64,000 bases of DNA from Solirubrobacter deserti (GTDB lineage: Bacteria > Actinomycetota > Thermoleophilia > Solirubrobacterales > Solirubrobacteraceae), in contig NZ_JAPCID010000013.1 in assembly GCF_027587175.1 (NCBI RefSeq), forward strand, positions 62,001 to 126,000. Reading direction: 5' to 3'. Below the pieces are notes generated by a model. It did no database searches. It was not told the origin of the DNA and worked only from the letters and a program-made list of their open reading frames with translations. Both the position numbers and the translations under genes were made by a program. Shown here one piece after another: positions 44,844 through 53,942 of this stretch (position 1 is its first letter; each line of letters opens with the position of its first letter).

Positions 44844-45277
44844 TCGTCGATCTCGCCTCCGCGATGCAGTGGGAGCGAGTTGGACTCTCCCCGGAGGCAC
44901 GGTCGCCGGTTCTCAGGTCCTGCCCGCGGTGCTGCCGAAGCAGCGCGGCGGGCGAGCACTCACTGCAACTTCTGAAACGGACCGGCTCGTCGATTCCGCT
45001 CATGGACGCAGCCGTCGTTCTACGGCTGGTTGCGCTATTGGCGATGCCGGCCGTCGGACACGAGACGTGAGACGCTGACGACGGCTGCTGCCGCGTCGGC
45101 CGGAACGCACTCCGTCCGATGTCGACCTACCACGCCTCGCGGATCCAGACTCGCGCTGGAGAATTCGGCGCGACACGCGGATTATGATTGGAGGGCAATT
45201 CGGCTCTCCACCTCAAAGCCGGCCGGATGGGGACACCGAAGGGGACACAATCGAGTCACTTGCGCAGCTCGCAGGAG
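44844..45277. other. 434-bp intergenic region at the left end of the island
   Basis: No convincing gene is visible. The region lies between two convergent genes and contains the 19-bp copy of tRNA-Met sequence at 45171-45189. Base composition changes here from very G+C-rich to visibly less so, consistent with the left boundary of an acquired segment. Confidence 0.6.
45171..45189. repeat. Left attachment-site repeat (attL candidate)
   Basis: Nineteen bases identical to part of the tRNA-Met gene at the other end of the island (anticodon loop to the start of the T stem). Sequence further left resembles a degenerate tRNA 3' part only weakly, so the displaced tRNA end may have decayed. Confidence 0.7.
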
Positions 45278-47842
45278 CTATTCACATGCTGCTGCGAGAT
45301 CGGCCAAGAGTCCGTTTGCTTGTTCAGCTTGGCCTTTGACGCGGATCTCCTCGGCGTAGCGACGCACCGTGCTTGAAACGTCGGAGCAACGAGCCTCTCC
45401 AGTCGCGATCGCTTCGAGTTCGATCCGCGCCGCGAGATCTAAGCTCACCACTTCGCGATCGTCAGCCAGCGCGGCTTGGATCGCTTGACGAGCCTGAGCC
45501 AGTTCGCCTTCTTTCAGGAGGATCTTCGCCTCCATGTTCAAGAGAACGGCAGTGCGAGCGTTCGGAGCGCGTCGGGCAGCGGCCAGGTAGCGGCGAGCCG
45601 TTTCTGGTTCGCGCTCATCGGCCGCCAAGCTCGCCAAGGAAACGAGAGACTCGACATAATCAGGCTCCAGCGCTAGGCACCGTTCATACTCGGCCTTTGC
45701 CGTCTGACGATCTCCGAGTGCCTCAGCAATCCGCCCTAGACGATGGTGAAACCCGACGTTTTGAGGGTCGCGTCGGATCGCCTGCGAAATAACCCGTCGT
45801 GCCTCTTCAAACTCCTCGAAGTGCTCGAGAACCTGGCTGTACTGGAACGCTAGCCACGGGTCAGGGTCGCGTGCCTGGCGTTCCATGGCGGCTTCTAGGG
45901 CTCCCCGTGCTCCGAACCAGTCGCCGATCCGCATGCGGGCCTGCCCCAAATCTCGCAGCACTGACGGCTGCCCGCGTCTCAGCTCATTCGACCGTTCGTA
46001 GAACGAGATCGCGCTCGCGAATTCGCGCGCGATGAACTCCACGCGGCCTCGGATTCGCCACGCGTGATGGTCGTTTGGCGACCTCTCGAGGATCGAATCA
46101 ACGAGAGTCCGGGCCTCGGGCAGCTCTCCTAGATAGGCGAGAGTGCGGGCCAGATACAACTTCGCGGAGCGGTTGTCGTCTGTCGACTCGATCACCAGTT
46201 CCAGGTACCGGCGCGCGTCCGCATACCGGCGTTGGTTGTAGAGCTCGACAGCGGTTTCGTAGAGCGTCCCGTACAGGTTCTGTCTGAGTGCGATCGCGGC
46301 TGCAAGCTGGCCCGACCAGCAAAGCAGCCGGTACGTCACTAGCAGTGAGTCAACGTAGGTCGCGGAGCCTGGTTCCGCTGCCGCGAGCTGAGCGCGCGAG
46401 CGCTCGGCGAGATCCGCGGTTTCCTCAATGAACGAGTCGCTCCGCCGGAATCCTCGCATGTAGAAGTCCCTGACGAGAGGGTGCAGTCGCATATACCCGG
46501 CGTCATGGACCTCGATCACGGAGTAAGCAGAGCCCTCCTCGATCGCTCGCTGCAGCGACTCATCGTCGATAGACAGGTGTCCGGCATACTCTTGCGCCGG
46601 CAAAGGGCCGTCGACGGCAGCGAGCCTCTCAAGCAGACGCAGGGTGTTTTCCTCGAGATCGAGTTCTCCGACGATGCCAGTGGCAGCGCGGGCGCGAAAG
46701 TCCTCCCAGATGGGAACACCCTGCGCCAACTCCGGCGCGACGATCTCCAATGCGAGCGGATGGCCTCCCAGTTCCTCCGTTGCCTGACGAAGGACGTGAT
46801 CATCCGCTTCCGCGCCCCTTGCGCGGAGCAAACCCACCCCGAAGTTGGCTTCGAGGCCTCGAACTCGATGCAACTCGCTTTCACGCGCCGGAGCGCCTTC
46901 AAGGCTCGGTCGTCTCGTCGTGGTGAAGACAGCAAGCTTGCCCGCAGCATCGATTCGGGCGAGTCCGAGTGCCTCGAATACCGCGCGCAAAACTCGGCGT
47001 GCCTTTCCATCTTCGTCGAGCCAATGTTGTGCTTCGGTGAAAACCCACACCCCGCCTTCTCGAGCGTAGTCGGTTACCGCAGCTCTGACTCGTTCCTCTG
47101 CTTGTTGCTCCGTGAGATCGTCTCCCGGTGCTGGTGTGCCCACTTGCGCGCTGATCAGCAGGTCGAGTTCGACGAATCCGGTCCCGGCGCGCAATTCGAC
47201 GGTTCGCGTTCTCGTTCCGTCCACCACGATCCGCGATAGAGCCTCTCGAACGAGTGCTCGCTTTCCGACACCGTTGATGCCGTGAAGCCAGATCATTCCG
47301 TGGCTTGGGCTGTAGAGGGCTGATTCGATCGCCCCGATCTCGGCGTTGCGATTGATGAACGCGCGAAGAGTCGGGACTCGGGGTGGAGCGCCGACAACGA
47401 GCTCTGCGGCCTCCTCGGGCGATCCCACACGCCGCGCTTGAAGGAATGGCCGAAAGGGCAGCGGCAGCGGCGTCTCGTCGAGCGTCACGATCCGGATCGC
47501 GATGGCGCGGTCCTCGAGATGTCGAATGAACGCCATGTGGAACTCAAAGCGCACCCAGTCCGACGCGGCGGAGTTCTCGCTCCAGAGAAGCACGAAGTCG
47601 GTTGCGTTCTCGATCCCGGCAGCGATCTCCTCGAGCAAGATGTCGCCGACGCCGATCTCGTACATATCGATCCACGCGCTATCTGGTAACGCCGCCTGAA
47701 GCGCCAGCGCGAAAGGCTTGTCCGCGCTCGAATGCGAAATGAAGTACCGGCGGGACACGGGATCTAGCGGAGCCACGAACGCGTAATGATTGCGCGAGGG
47801 GTCGACGTATCGTCCGCCGAAACGCAAGGCCAAGGCTCGCAC
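45278..47842 (-). CDS. TIR-STAND-TPR protein, probable antiphage NADase sensor
   Basis: About 854 residues. A TIR_2 domain (about 31-150) opens 'RRYFISHSSADKPFA' and has the candidate catalytic E100 in 'SDWVRFEFHMAF'. A STAND/NB-ARC NTPase follows: P-loop 'HGINGVGKRALV' (187-198), where Arg replaces the usual Thr/Ser after Lys, and a Walker B-like 'VWVFTEAQHWLDED' with Glu. The last 300 residues are about eight TPR repeats. In bacteria such proteins sense phage and the TIR domain destroys NAD+, stopping infection by cell death or arrest. The GTG at 47842 has a weak ribosome site; GTG at 47758 would place the TIR domain at the very N-terminus. The gene follows Shedu by 46 bp on the same strand. 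Confidence 0.85.
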   Translation of the reverse strand: MRALALRFGGRYVDPSRNHYAFVAPLDPVSRRYFISHSSADKPFALALQAALPDSAWIDMYEIGVGDILLEEIAAGIENATDFVLLWSENSAASDWVRFEFHMAFIRHLEDRAIAIRIVTLDETPLPLPFRPFLQARRVGSPEEAAELVVGAPPRVPTLRAFINRNAEIGAIESALYSPSHGMIWLHGINGVGKRALVREALSRIVVDGTRTRTVELRAGTGFVELDLLISAQVGTPAPGDDLTEQQAEERVRAAVTDYAREGGVWVFTEAQHWLDEDGKARRVLRAVFEALGLARIDAAGKLAVFTTTRRPSLEGAPARESELHRVRGLEANFGVGLLRARGAEADDHVLRQATEELGGHPLALEIVAPELAQGVPIWEDFRARAATGIVGELDLEENTLRLLERLAAVDGPLPAQEYAGHLSIDDESLQRAIEEGSAYSVIEVHDAGYMRLHPLVRDFYMRGFRRSDSFIEETADLAERSRAQLAAAEPGSATYVDSLLVTYRLLCWSGQLAAAIALRQNLYGTLYETAVELYNQRRYADARRYLELVIESTDDNRSAKLYLARTLAYLGELPEARTLVDSILERSPNDHHAWRIRGRVEFIAREFASAISFYERSNELRRGQPSVLRDLGQARMRIGDWFGARGALEAAMERQARDPDPWLAFQYSQVLEHFEEFEEARRVISQAIRRDPQNVGFHHRLGRIAEALGDRQTAKAEYERCLALEPDYVESLVSLASLAADEREPETARRYLAAARRAPNARTAVLLNMEAKILLKEGELAQARQAIQAALADDREVVSLDLAARIELEAIATGEARCSDVSSTVRRYAEEIRVKGQAEQANGLLADLAAACE

Positions 47843-47888
47843 ACCCCTGCACCTACGGTGCTCGGACGCGCCGCCGCGCGCCGCGTCG

Positions 47889-49133
47889 CTACCAGTCCCA
47901 TTCCGGCTGCTGCGGCTCAGAGTTGTCGCCGTGCGACAGCGAGACGTGCCACTCGGCCCGTGCCAGAAGCTCGTCGAACGTGAGCACCTCTGGCTGCAGA
48001 AGATGACGTCGGTACAGCTCAAACGAGCGGTACTTGTCCGTGTTGACGCCGCCGCTCGGGCCGACCAGCTCGCGGAGGTGCCCGACGATTAAGAACGAGC
48101 GGGGCCGCACAAGGAAAGCCTGGTCTCCAGATTCGGCACCGCTCTCGTCCTTCGCGACCAGTCGTTCACCGAGGTCGTTGAGCGCCCGGTCCACGGTCGT
48201 TTGCGCTTGTGCGGCGCCGCCGGCCAACTCGGTAGACGGTCCCCAACACGCCGACCTGTACGGCTTCGACTGCAGGAGCGGCGTCTTGTGATGCTTGATC
48301 TCGGCAAACACCAAGGAGCTGATCTGCCCGTTGGTCCGGAGCAGCGCGTCCACGCGCTTGCCTGCCGCGTCGAGCCTGAAGCCCGCGACGGTTTGCTCTA
48401 GACGCCCGTCATCCCAGGAAGTCAGGAGCTGTCCAGAGAGGCTGATCCCGAGAATCCAGGGATTGTTCTCAAGGAATTTCTGCCAGACGCCCTCGGGCCC
48501 ACCGCACTCACGGCTAGCCTCCGCGAAAGCGTCGTCATCGTCCAGCAGGTGCCGGAACTCCGAGACCGCGGCTTGCCGATGGGCTAGAGCGAGAACGTCC
48601 GAGGCAGAGGCGTCTGTCTCAATCAGGGTTCGTACGCGTTCAGGATCCTGGCTGTAGAGCTGCTCGAGCGCCTCGGAATCCGTGAAGAGCTGGCGGATCA
48701 GATCGTCATCGAGACGGACCGTCTTCGACCCGTCCGCAGGTATGTAGTCGAGCGACCTGACGAGCTCGATTAGCCGCGCTGACTGCTCGCGGTTGAGGTT
48801 CAAGAGAACATCCATACGCTCCGCGGTTGGGTCCGCCGGAACCTTTTGAATCTGGATCTCGCGGATCTGCCCGGCCTCTCGGGCGACCTGAAGCTTGATC
48901 TGCTTCCGACCACCGGGTGTGGTGCTGATCACCATGTCCTCCCAATCGATGCCCGGCGTGTCGCGGTCGAGAGTCGTCGGCAACTCGTCGAAGACCTTCG
49001 ACACGAATCGAGCTGGCTGGCCGTAGTCCGTTGACGCTCGGAGATCGAGGCGAAACGTCCTACTGACGTAGGTGCGCTCCGGAAGGCGTCCTCGCGCAAA
49101 CGTGACTTCGTTGGCCGGTGGGTCGTCAAGCAA
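47889..49133 (-). CDS. sduA: Shedu (SduA) antiphage nuclease, DUF4263
   Basis: About 414 residues. The C-terminal DUF4263 region (about 210-390) has 'GVWQKFLENNPWILGISL', then the PD-(D/E)xK nuclease core with D262 in 'KRVDALLRTNG' and E278-I-K280 in 'LVFAEIKHHKTPLL', followed by 'YRSACWGPSTELAGGAAQAQ'. This order is that of Shedu defence proteins, which degrade invading DNA. The N-terminal 200 residues are of the variable sensor type found in the family. The start is a TTG at 49133 with no good ribosome site and is uncertain. It is the first gene of a two-gene operon with the TIR-STAND gene and is divergent from the relaxase gene. Confidence 0.85.
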   Translation of the reverse strand: MLDDPPANEVTFARGRLPERTYVSRTFRLDLRASTDYGQPARFVSKVFDELPTTLDRDTPGIDWEDMVISTTPGGRKQIKLQVAREAGQIREIQIQKVPADPTAERMDVLLNLNREQSARLIELVRSLDYIPADGSKTVRLDDDLIRQLFTDSEALEQLYSQDPERVRTLIETDASASDVLALAHRQAAVSEFRHLLDDDDAFAEASRECGGPEGVWQKFLENNPWILGISLSGQLLTSWDDGRLEQTVAGFRLDAAGKRVDALLRTNGQISSLVFAEIKHHKTPLLQSKPYRSACWGPSTELAGGAAQAQTTVDRALNDLGERLVAKDESGAESGDQAFLVRPRSFLIVGHLRELVGPSGGVNTDKYRSFELYRRHLLQPEVLTFDELLARAEWHVSLSHGDNSEPQQPEWDW

Positions 49134-49462
49134 AGGATTAAGCGAATGAGAACGAGAGCTCGGCTATTGAGCGCTTCGCGATCCTAATCGCAATCCGCCA
49201 ACTGCTCGCTTGGCTGTCCACAGTCTGCCTGGTTATCGGTCGAAGCGTCGAATTGACGCGCGCGGTGGCCACCGTGTCCTGCTCAGCGGCTTAACAAGTA
49301 GAGGCCCTGTGCGAACACTGGGATGCGAACGCTTGCAAGCCGTCGAACCCGCCCCGTGGGTGAAGCCGCAACGCGCCCCACGGTGGGGTTGCCGATGTCA
49401 CCACGGTGACGTGCGGGGCGGATCGTTTGCCCACAAGCTCCGGTCGGCGGCTTGAGGAGATA
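49134..49462. other. 329-bp divergent region between Shedu and the relaxase
   Basis: No gene is seen. It must hold promoters for the defence operon (minus) and for the relaxase operon (plus). Two perfect palindromes lie at 49376-49388 and 49397-49410, upstream of the relaxase, and are candidates for the transfer origin or a relaxase-operon operator. Confidence 0.5.
49376..49410 (+). promoter_or_regulatory. Paired palindromes, candidate oriT
   Basis: CCCCAC-G-GTGGGG (49376-49388) and GTCACC-AC-GGTGAC (49397-49410) stand side by side, 53 bp before the relaxase start. Origins of transfer usually lie next to the relaxase gene and contain inverted repeats beside the nick. They could instead bind a repressor. 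No nick consensus was identified. Confidence 0.4.
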
Positions 49463-52336
49463 GTGCTCTCTATCGGCAAGCTCGCGGCCGACCAGGCCAA
49501 GTACTACCTCGACCAAGCCGAGGCGCGCGTTGACGTCGTGCAGAGCGTCGGCGGCGGCATCGAGGACTACTACGTCGGACCGAGCGAGGCGCGGGGTCGA
49601 TGGATCGGCGTGGCCGCGCACGAGCTCGAGCTCCGGGACGACGTCGGTGCCGACGCGCTGCGGCGGGTGCTGGACGGTCTCGACCCTCGGGACGGCACGG
49701 CGTTGCGAACGTCGACGAGCCGCGCAACCGTCGCCGGCTTCGATCTGACGTTCTCGGCGCCGAAGAGCGTCAGCGTCTTGTTTGGCGTTGGAGACGAGCA
49801 GACGCGTGCGCGCGTGCGTGAGGCTCACGACCTCGCGGTGCGCGAGGCGGTCGGCCACATGGAGAAGGCGGCTGCCGCCGTCAGGCGCGGGCACGGTGGC
49901 GTGATCGTCGAGGAGGCGTCGGGCCTCGTCGCTGCGGCGTTCCGCCACCGGACGTCTCGCGCCGGCGATCCGCAGCTGCACACGCATGTCCTGGTCGCGA
50001 ACCTCGGCCGCGGGGTGGACGGGCGCTGGTCGGCGCTCGATGGCCGGCGGCTATACGCCGAGGCACGGACCGCCAGCTTCCTCTACCAAGCGGTTCTTCG
50101 CGGCGAGCTGACGCGCAGGCTCGGAGTCGAATGGACACCGGTGCGGCGCGGGATCGCCGAGGTGCTCGGCGTGCCGCGTGCAGTGCAGAAGGCTTTCAGT
50201 CGTCGGCGAGCGGAGATCGAGGCGGCGTTGGAGGAGCGCGGGACGTCCGGTGCTCGCGCGGCCGAGGCCGCGGCGCTCGCAACCCGCAGAGTCAAGGACC
50301 CGCGCGTCAACGCCGACATGCTCGTCGACGAGTGGCGATCTCGCGCTGCCGAGCTCGGCTTCGGGCGACAGGAGATCGAGCGGATCGTTGGTCGCGCGCG
50401 CGAGCGACGGGTCGGTGAAGAGGACTGGGCGCGCGCCGAGCGGCACCTGGCCGGGCCGAATGGGCTGACGCGTCGAACGGCGACGTTCGGGCGTGGGGAC
50501 GTCCTGCAGCAGCTATGTGAGGCACTGCCGCGCGGCTCACGTGTGGACGCGCAAATGCTGGAGCGCCGCAGTGAGCAGTTCCTGGAGATGCACGCCGTTC
50601 CGCTACTTCCGGATGACGAGGCGCGAACGAGCGGCGAGGGGTTTCGGCGGCGCGATGGGCGGCTGATGCCGGCCGGGGCCGAGCGGTTGCGCTACTCGAC
50701 GCCTGAGCACCTCGCGTTGGAGCGCCGCGTCGTCGAGGACGCGGTGCGCGCTCGCGAGATGGCGGTGGGCGTCGCGAGTGACGTGACCGTCGAGCGAGTG
50801 CTGGCCGCGCGGCCGACGCTTTCGAAGGAGCAGCGGCGCGTCATAGAGTCGCTGTGTCTCGATGGACACGGGGTGGCGGTCGTCGCTGGACGAGCGGGGA
50901 CCGGGAAGACGTTCACGCTCGGCGTGGCGCGCGAAGCGTGGCACGCGGCCGGCCACCCGGTGCTTGGTGTCGCGATCGCTCGGCGAGCAGCCGACGAGCT
51001 GCGACAGGGCGCGGGGATCAGCAGCACGAGCATTGCGGCACTGCTTGGCGACCTCGAGAAGAGCGACCGGCTGCCGGAGCGATGCGTGCTGGTGGTCGAC
51101 GAGGCGGGCATGGTGCCGACACGGGACCTGGCCGCGCTGCTCGAACACGTTCAGCGTGCGTCGGGCAAGCTCGTGCTTGTCGGCGACGATCGCCAGCTGC
51201 CGTCCATTGAGGCCGGCGGCGCATTCCGCGGGCTGATCCAGCGGGGATTGGCTGTGGAGCTCGGCGAAAACGTCCGCCAGGTGAACCGGTGGGAGCGCGA
51301 GGCGCTCGACCATCTGCGAGCCGGACGCGCCGAGGCCGCTCTCGGGCTCTACGGCGGCCACGGGGCGCTGACGGTCGAGCCGACGGCAGGCGACGCCCGC
51401 GAACGGCTCGTGCGCGACTGGATGGGGGCGAGTGGCGACAACGTGATGATCGCGCAGCGGCGCGCCGATGTTGCTGACCTGAACGCGCGCGCTCGCGTGC
51501 GGCTGCAGGAGGCAAGGCGAGTTGGTGGCGCCGAGCTGGACCTGGCCGGCGGTGCGTTCGCGGTCGGTGACCGGGTCGTCGTCAAGCGCAACGACCCGCG
51601 GCTCGGCGTGACGAACGGCCAGCGTGGGGAGGTGGTGGCGCTCGACGCGGCGAGCGACGCGCTGACGGTTGCATGCGGTGGCCGGCGAGTCGAGCTGGAC
51701 CGGGAGTTCCTGACCTCGACGACTCGGGACGGAGAGCCGTCGCTGCTCCACGGCTACGCGATGACCGGGCATGTCGCGCAGGGCGCGACGGTCGATCACT
51801 GCTTCGTTCTGGCGAGTGAGGGCATGAGCCGTGAGTGGGCCTACGTCGCGCTGAGCCGCGGACGGAAGAGCAACCGGCTGTACGTCGCTGCTCAGCCGGA
51901 CGACGCTCGCGCGGAGTTCGCGCCGGTCTCTCCAGAGCCGCGCGATCCCGTCGAGCGCCTCGTCGCGGCGCTCAGCGACAGCGAGGCGCCCGTGCTTGCG
52001 ATCGACAGTAGGCGAACCGAGTCCAGCGAGGTGCGGGTCGCTGCCCAACGGGAGGCGGAAGCCCTGGCCCGAGAGCGTGTTGCGCTGCAACGTCGAGGGC
52101 GGCTGTGGTTGCCTGGGCGTCGTCGCGACCTGGACGACGCGCTGGCCAGGGAGGCCGCGGCGAAGGAACGTGCCGAAGCGGCGCGGCGGCGAGAAGCCGA
52201 GGCTTGGCACGGAGCGCGCCGTTTTGTGAGCGAGCAGGACCTCGAGGCGCAGCTGGCGCGCCAGCTCGACCGCGTGGCGGAATGCGCGAACGAACGGGTG
52301 CTGCAGCGCGAGCAAAGGTTCGGACGGGAGCTCTGA
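49463..52336 (+). CDS. MobF-type conjugative relaxase-helicase (TraA/TrwC-like)
   Basis: A 957-residue protein. The N-terminal TrwC relaxase domain opens 'LSIGKLAADQAKYYLDQAE', with the Tyr pair, and has the metal-binding His motif 'HRTSRAGDPQLHTHVLVAN'. The middle and C-terminal parts are a RecD-like helicase with Walker A 'VAGRAGTGKTFTLG', Walker B 'VLVVDEAGMVP', 'LVGDDRQLPSIEAGG', 'GYAMTGHVAQGATVD' and 'WAYVALSRGRKSNRLYV'. A basic coiled coil ends it. It nicks and unwinds DNA at the transfer origin. The GTG at 49463 fits the family N-terminus, with GAGGAG 3 bases upstream. No type IV secretion genes accompany it, so transfer would need a helper element. Confidence 0.9.
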   Translation: MLSIGKLAADQAKYYLDQAEARVDVVQSVGGGIEDYYVGPSEARGRWIGVAAHELELRDDVGADALRRVLDGLDPRDGTALRTSTSRATVAGFDLTFSAPKSVSVLFGVGDEQTRARVREAHDLAVREAVGHMEKAAAAVRRGHGGVIVEEASGLVAAAFRHRTSRAGDPQLHTHVLVANLGRGVDGRWSALDGRRLYAEARTASFLYQAVLRGELTRRLGVEWTPVRRGIAEVLGVPRAVQKAFSRRRAEIEAALEERGTSGARAAEAAALATRRVKDPRVNADMLVDEWRSRAAELGFGRQEIERIVGRARERRVGEEDWARAERHLAGPNGLTRRTATFGRGDVLQQLCEALPRGSRVDAQMLERRSEQFLEMHAVPLLPDDEARTSGEGFRRRDGRLMPAGAERLRYSTPEHLALERRVVEDAVRAREMAVGVASDVTVERVLAARPTLSKEQRRVIESLCLDGHGVAVVAGRAGTGKTFTLGVAREAWHAAGHPVLGVAIARRAADELRQGAGISSTSIAALLGDLEKSDRLPERCVLVVDEAGMVPTRDLAALLEHVQRASGKLVLVGDDRQLPSIEAGGAFRGLIQRGLAVELGENVRQVNRWEREALDHLRAGRAEAALGLYGGHGALTVEPTAGDARERLVRDWMGASGDNVMIAQRRADVADLNARARVRLQEARRVGGAELDLAGGAFAVGDRVVVKRNDPRLGVTNGQRGEVVALDAASDALTVACGGRRVELDREFLTSTTRDGEPSLLHGYAMTGHVAQGATVDHCFVLASEGMSREWAYVALSRGRKSNRLYVAAQPDDARAEFAPVSPEPRDPVERLVAALSDSEAPVLAIDSRRTESSEVRVAAQREAEALARERVALQRRGRLWLPGRRRDLDDALAREAAAKERAEAARRREAEAWHGARRFVSEQDLEAQLARQLDRVAECANERVLQREQRFGREL

Positions 52337-52341
52337 CGACG

Positions 52342-52599
52342 ATGCCGAAGACGCCGGCCCGACCGATCCAGCCCGTCCCGCGCTTCACGCTCACGCGTAA
52401 GGAAGCGGCCGCGTCGCTCGGAATGAGCCTCAACCACTTTGAGCGCCACGTGCAGCCGGAGCTGAAGGTCGCGCTCTCGGGCCAGCTCGTGCTCATCCCG
52501 GTGAGCGAGTTGGAGCGTTGGGTGCAGCGGCACGCTCGCCTCCTGGTCGAGGCGCCGCCGGTTCGCCTCGTCGGGACGGAACGGCCGAGTGGCCGTTGA
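52342..52599 (+). CDS. Small helix-turn-helix protein, excisionase-like
   Basis: An 85-residue protein with one MerR/excisionase-type winged helix: 'RFTLTRKEAAASLGMSLNHFERHVQPEL...LIPVSELERWV'. It starts 5 bp after the relaxase gene, and the convergent integrase ends 17 bp beyond it. Position and size suggest an excisionase or a directionality factor, but it could be a regulator of transfer. Confidence 0.65.
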   Translation: MPKTPARPIQPVPRFTLTRKEAAASLGMSLNHFERHVQPELKVALSGQLVLIPVSELERWVQRHARLLVEAPPVRLVGTERPSGR

Positions 52600-52616
52600 G
52601 TCGTCGAGCTTCACGG

Positions 52617-53777
52617 TCAATGGCCCTCGGAGCGCCGCAGGTAGGCGTTGAGCCGGTCGGCGGCGTCGTCCTCGCCGGGCTGCGGGAGCAGCTTCACGTA
52701 TCGGTTGACCATCTGGAGGTCGGCGTGGCCCATGTACTCCATCAGCTCCTTGATCGTGTAGCCGGCCGCCATGAGCAGCGAGGCGTAGGTGTGGCGGCAC
52801 TCGTGGAGCGTTATCCGGTTGAGGCCCGCGGCGTCCCAGCGAGCCTCGACGCGGCTCGCGATCTTGCCGGACATGACCGAGACGGCCAGGACCTTGCCCT
52901 CACGCGGGCGGCCGCGTCGCTTCCACTCGGCTTCGAGGACGTCGCGCAGGTTGCTGCCGATCGGCGGCCGTCGCTGGGTCCCCGCCTCGCTCTTGGAGCG
53001 GCGGACGAGTACGCGGCGTGCGATGCCGTCCCCTTCAAGGACGTCGGGCCATTCGAGGCGGTCGATCTCCGACCGGCGCAGGCCGGCGTAGAAGGCGATG
53101 GCGTAGGGGACACGGTCCTCGGGCTCCAGGGCGGCAAGCAGTGCAGCGGCCTCGGGCGCGAGGGCGACCCGCAGGCGCGGCTTCTCGTCGTTCGGTGGCA
53201 GCTCGACGAGCCGCAGCGGGTTGCGAGACACCAACCGGCGCGAGGGCGCCGACGCCCAGGCGTAGATGTCCGACGCAACAGAGATGTGCTTGGCGATCGT
53301 CGAACGGGACAGACCCTTGCGGGCGAGCTTGTCGATCCATCGCTGCCAGTCGATCTCGGAGATCTCGGACGCGTGCATCGGTCCGAAGACCGGCAGCAGG
53401 TGGTACTTGAGCGACCGGCCCATGGCGAGGATCGTCGTTTCGGCATACGGCTTGCCCTTCCCGCGCCGCCGGCCGATGCGGCCCTGCTCGACGCCATCGA
53501 GCCACTGCGAGGCGAGTTCCTCGAACAGCGGCCCGCGGGCGGCGAGCTCCAGGAGTTGCTCCTTGTTGTCGCGCGCGGCGCTGAGCCACGCGAGCACTTC
53601 GGCTCGGTTCTTGACGACAGGGCGCTGCCACTCGGGCTTGCCCGTGAACGGGTTTCGCCGTCGACCGCGCCACGACGGGGTGCAGCGGCAGCGAGCCTTC
53701 GGGTCGTCGTACGCCGGGCAGCACTTCGAGTGCGCGACGTAGACGCCCGGCATTCTGGTCTTGCGCCAGTTCGCCAT
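52617..53777 (-). CDS. int: Tyrosine recombinase, phage/ICE-type integrase
   Basis: A 386-residue integrase. The catalytic set is complete: R234 in 'FYAGLRRSEIDRL', H325-x-x-R328 in 'LHECRHTYASLL', H351 in 'YMGHADLQ' and Y360 in 'NRYVKLL'. A SAM-like core-binding domain precedes it (about 85-180). Near the N-terminus are four Cys (C19, C20, C30, C32) that may bind zinc or form part of an arm-type DNA-binding domain. The gene starts 165 bp from the tRNA-Met gene, the usual place for an integrase that uses the tRNA 3' half as target. Confidence 0.95.
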   Translation of the reverse strand: MANWRKTRMPGVYVAHSKCCPAYDDPKARCRCTPSWRGRRRNPFTGKPEWQRPVVKNRAEVLAWLSAARDNKEQLLELAARGPLFEELASQWLDGVEQGRIGRRRGKGKPYAETTILAMGRSLKYHLLPVFGPMHASEISEIDWQRWIDKLARKGLSRSTIAKHISVASDIYAWASAPSRRLVSRNPLRLVELPPNDEKPRLRVALAPEAAALLAALEPEDRVPYAIAFYAGLRRSEIDRLEWPDVLEGDGIARRVLVRRSKSEAGTQRRPPIGSNLRDVLEAEWKRRGRPREGKVLAVSVMSGKIASRVEARWDAAGLNRITLHECRHTYASLLMAAGYTIKELMEYMGHADLQMVNRYVKLLPQPGEDDAADRLNAYLRRSEGH

Positions 53778-53942
53778 ACCCCGACTAGCGCCGAGGCCCC
53801 GAAACTGGTCCCCCGGGGAACATGCTGGGGGTCACAAGGGGACCGTGCGAGGGGGTTTGCTGGGGCCCGCTGGGGGCGGGCGGAAGAAACGCCGCGACCG
53901 AGAAAGTCCTGCTAGGAGGCCAAATCTGGCCAGAAACGCTGA

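Noticed and set aside
45171-45189. A second tRNA gene
   Set aside because: Only 19 bases match the tRNA; acceptor stem, D arm and most of the T arm are missing. It is treated as an attachment-site remnant.
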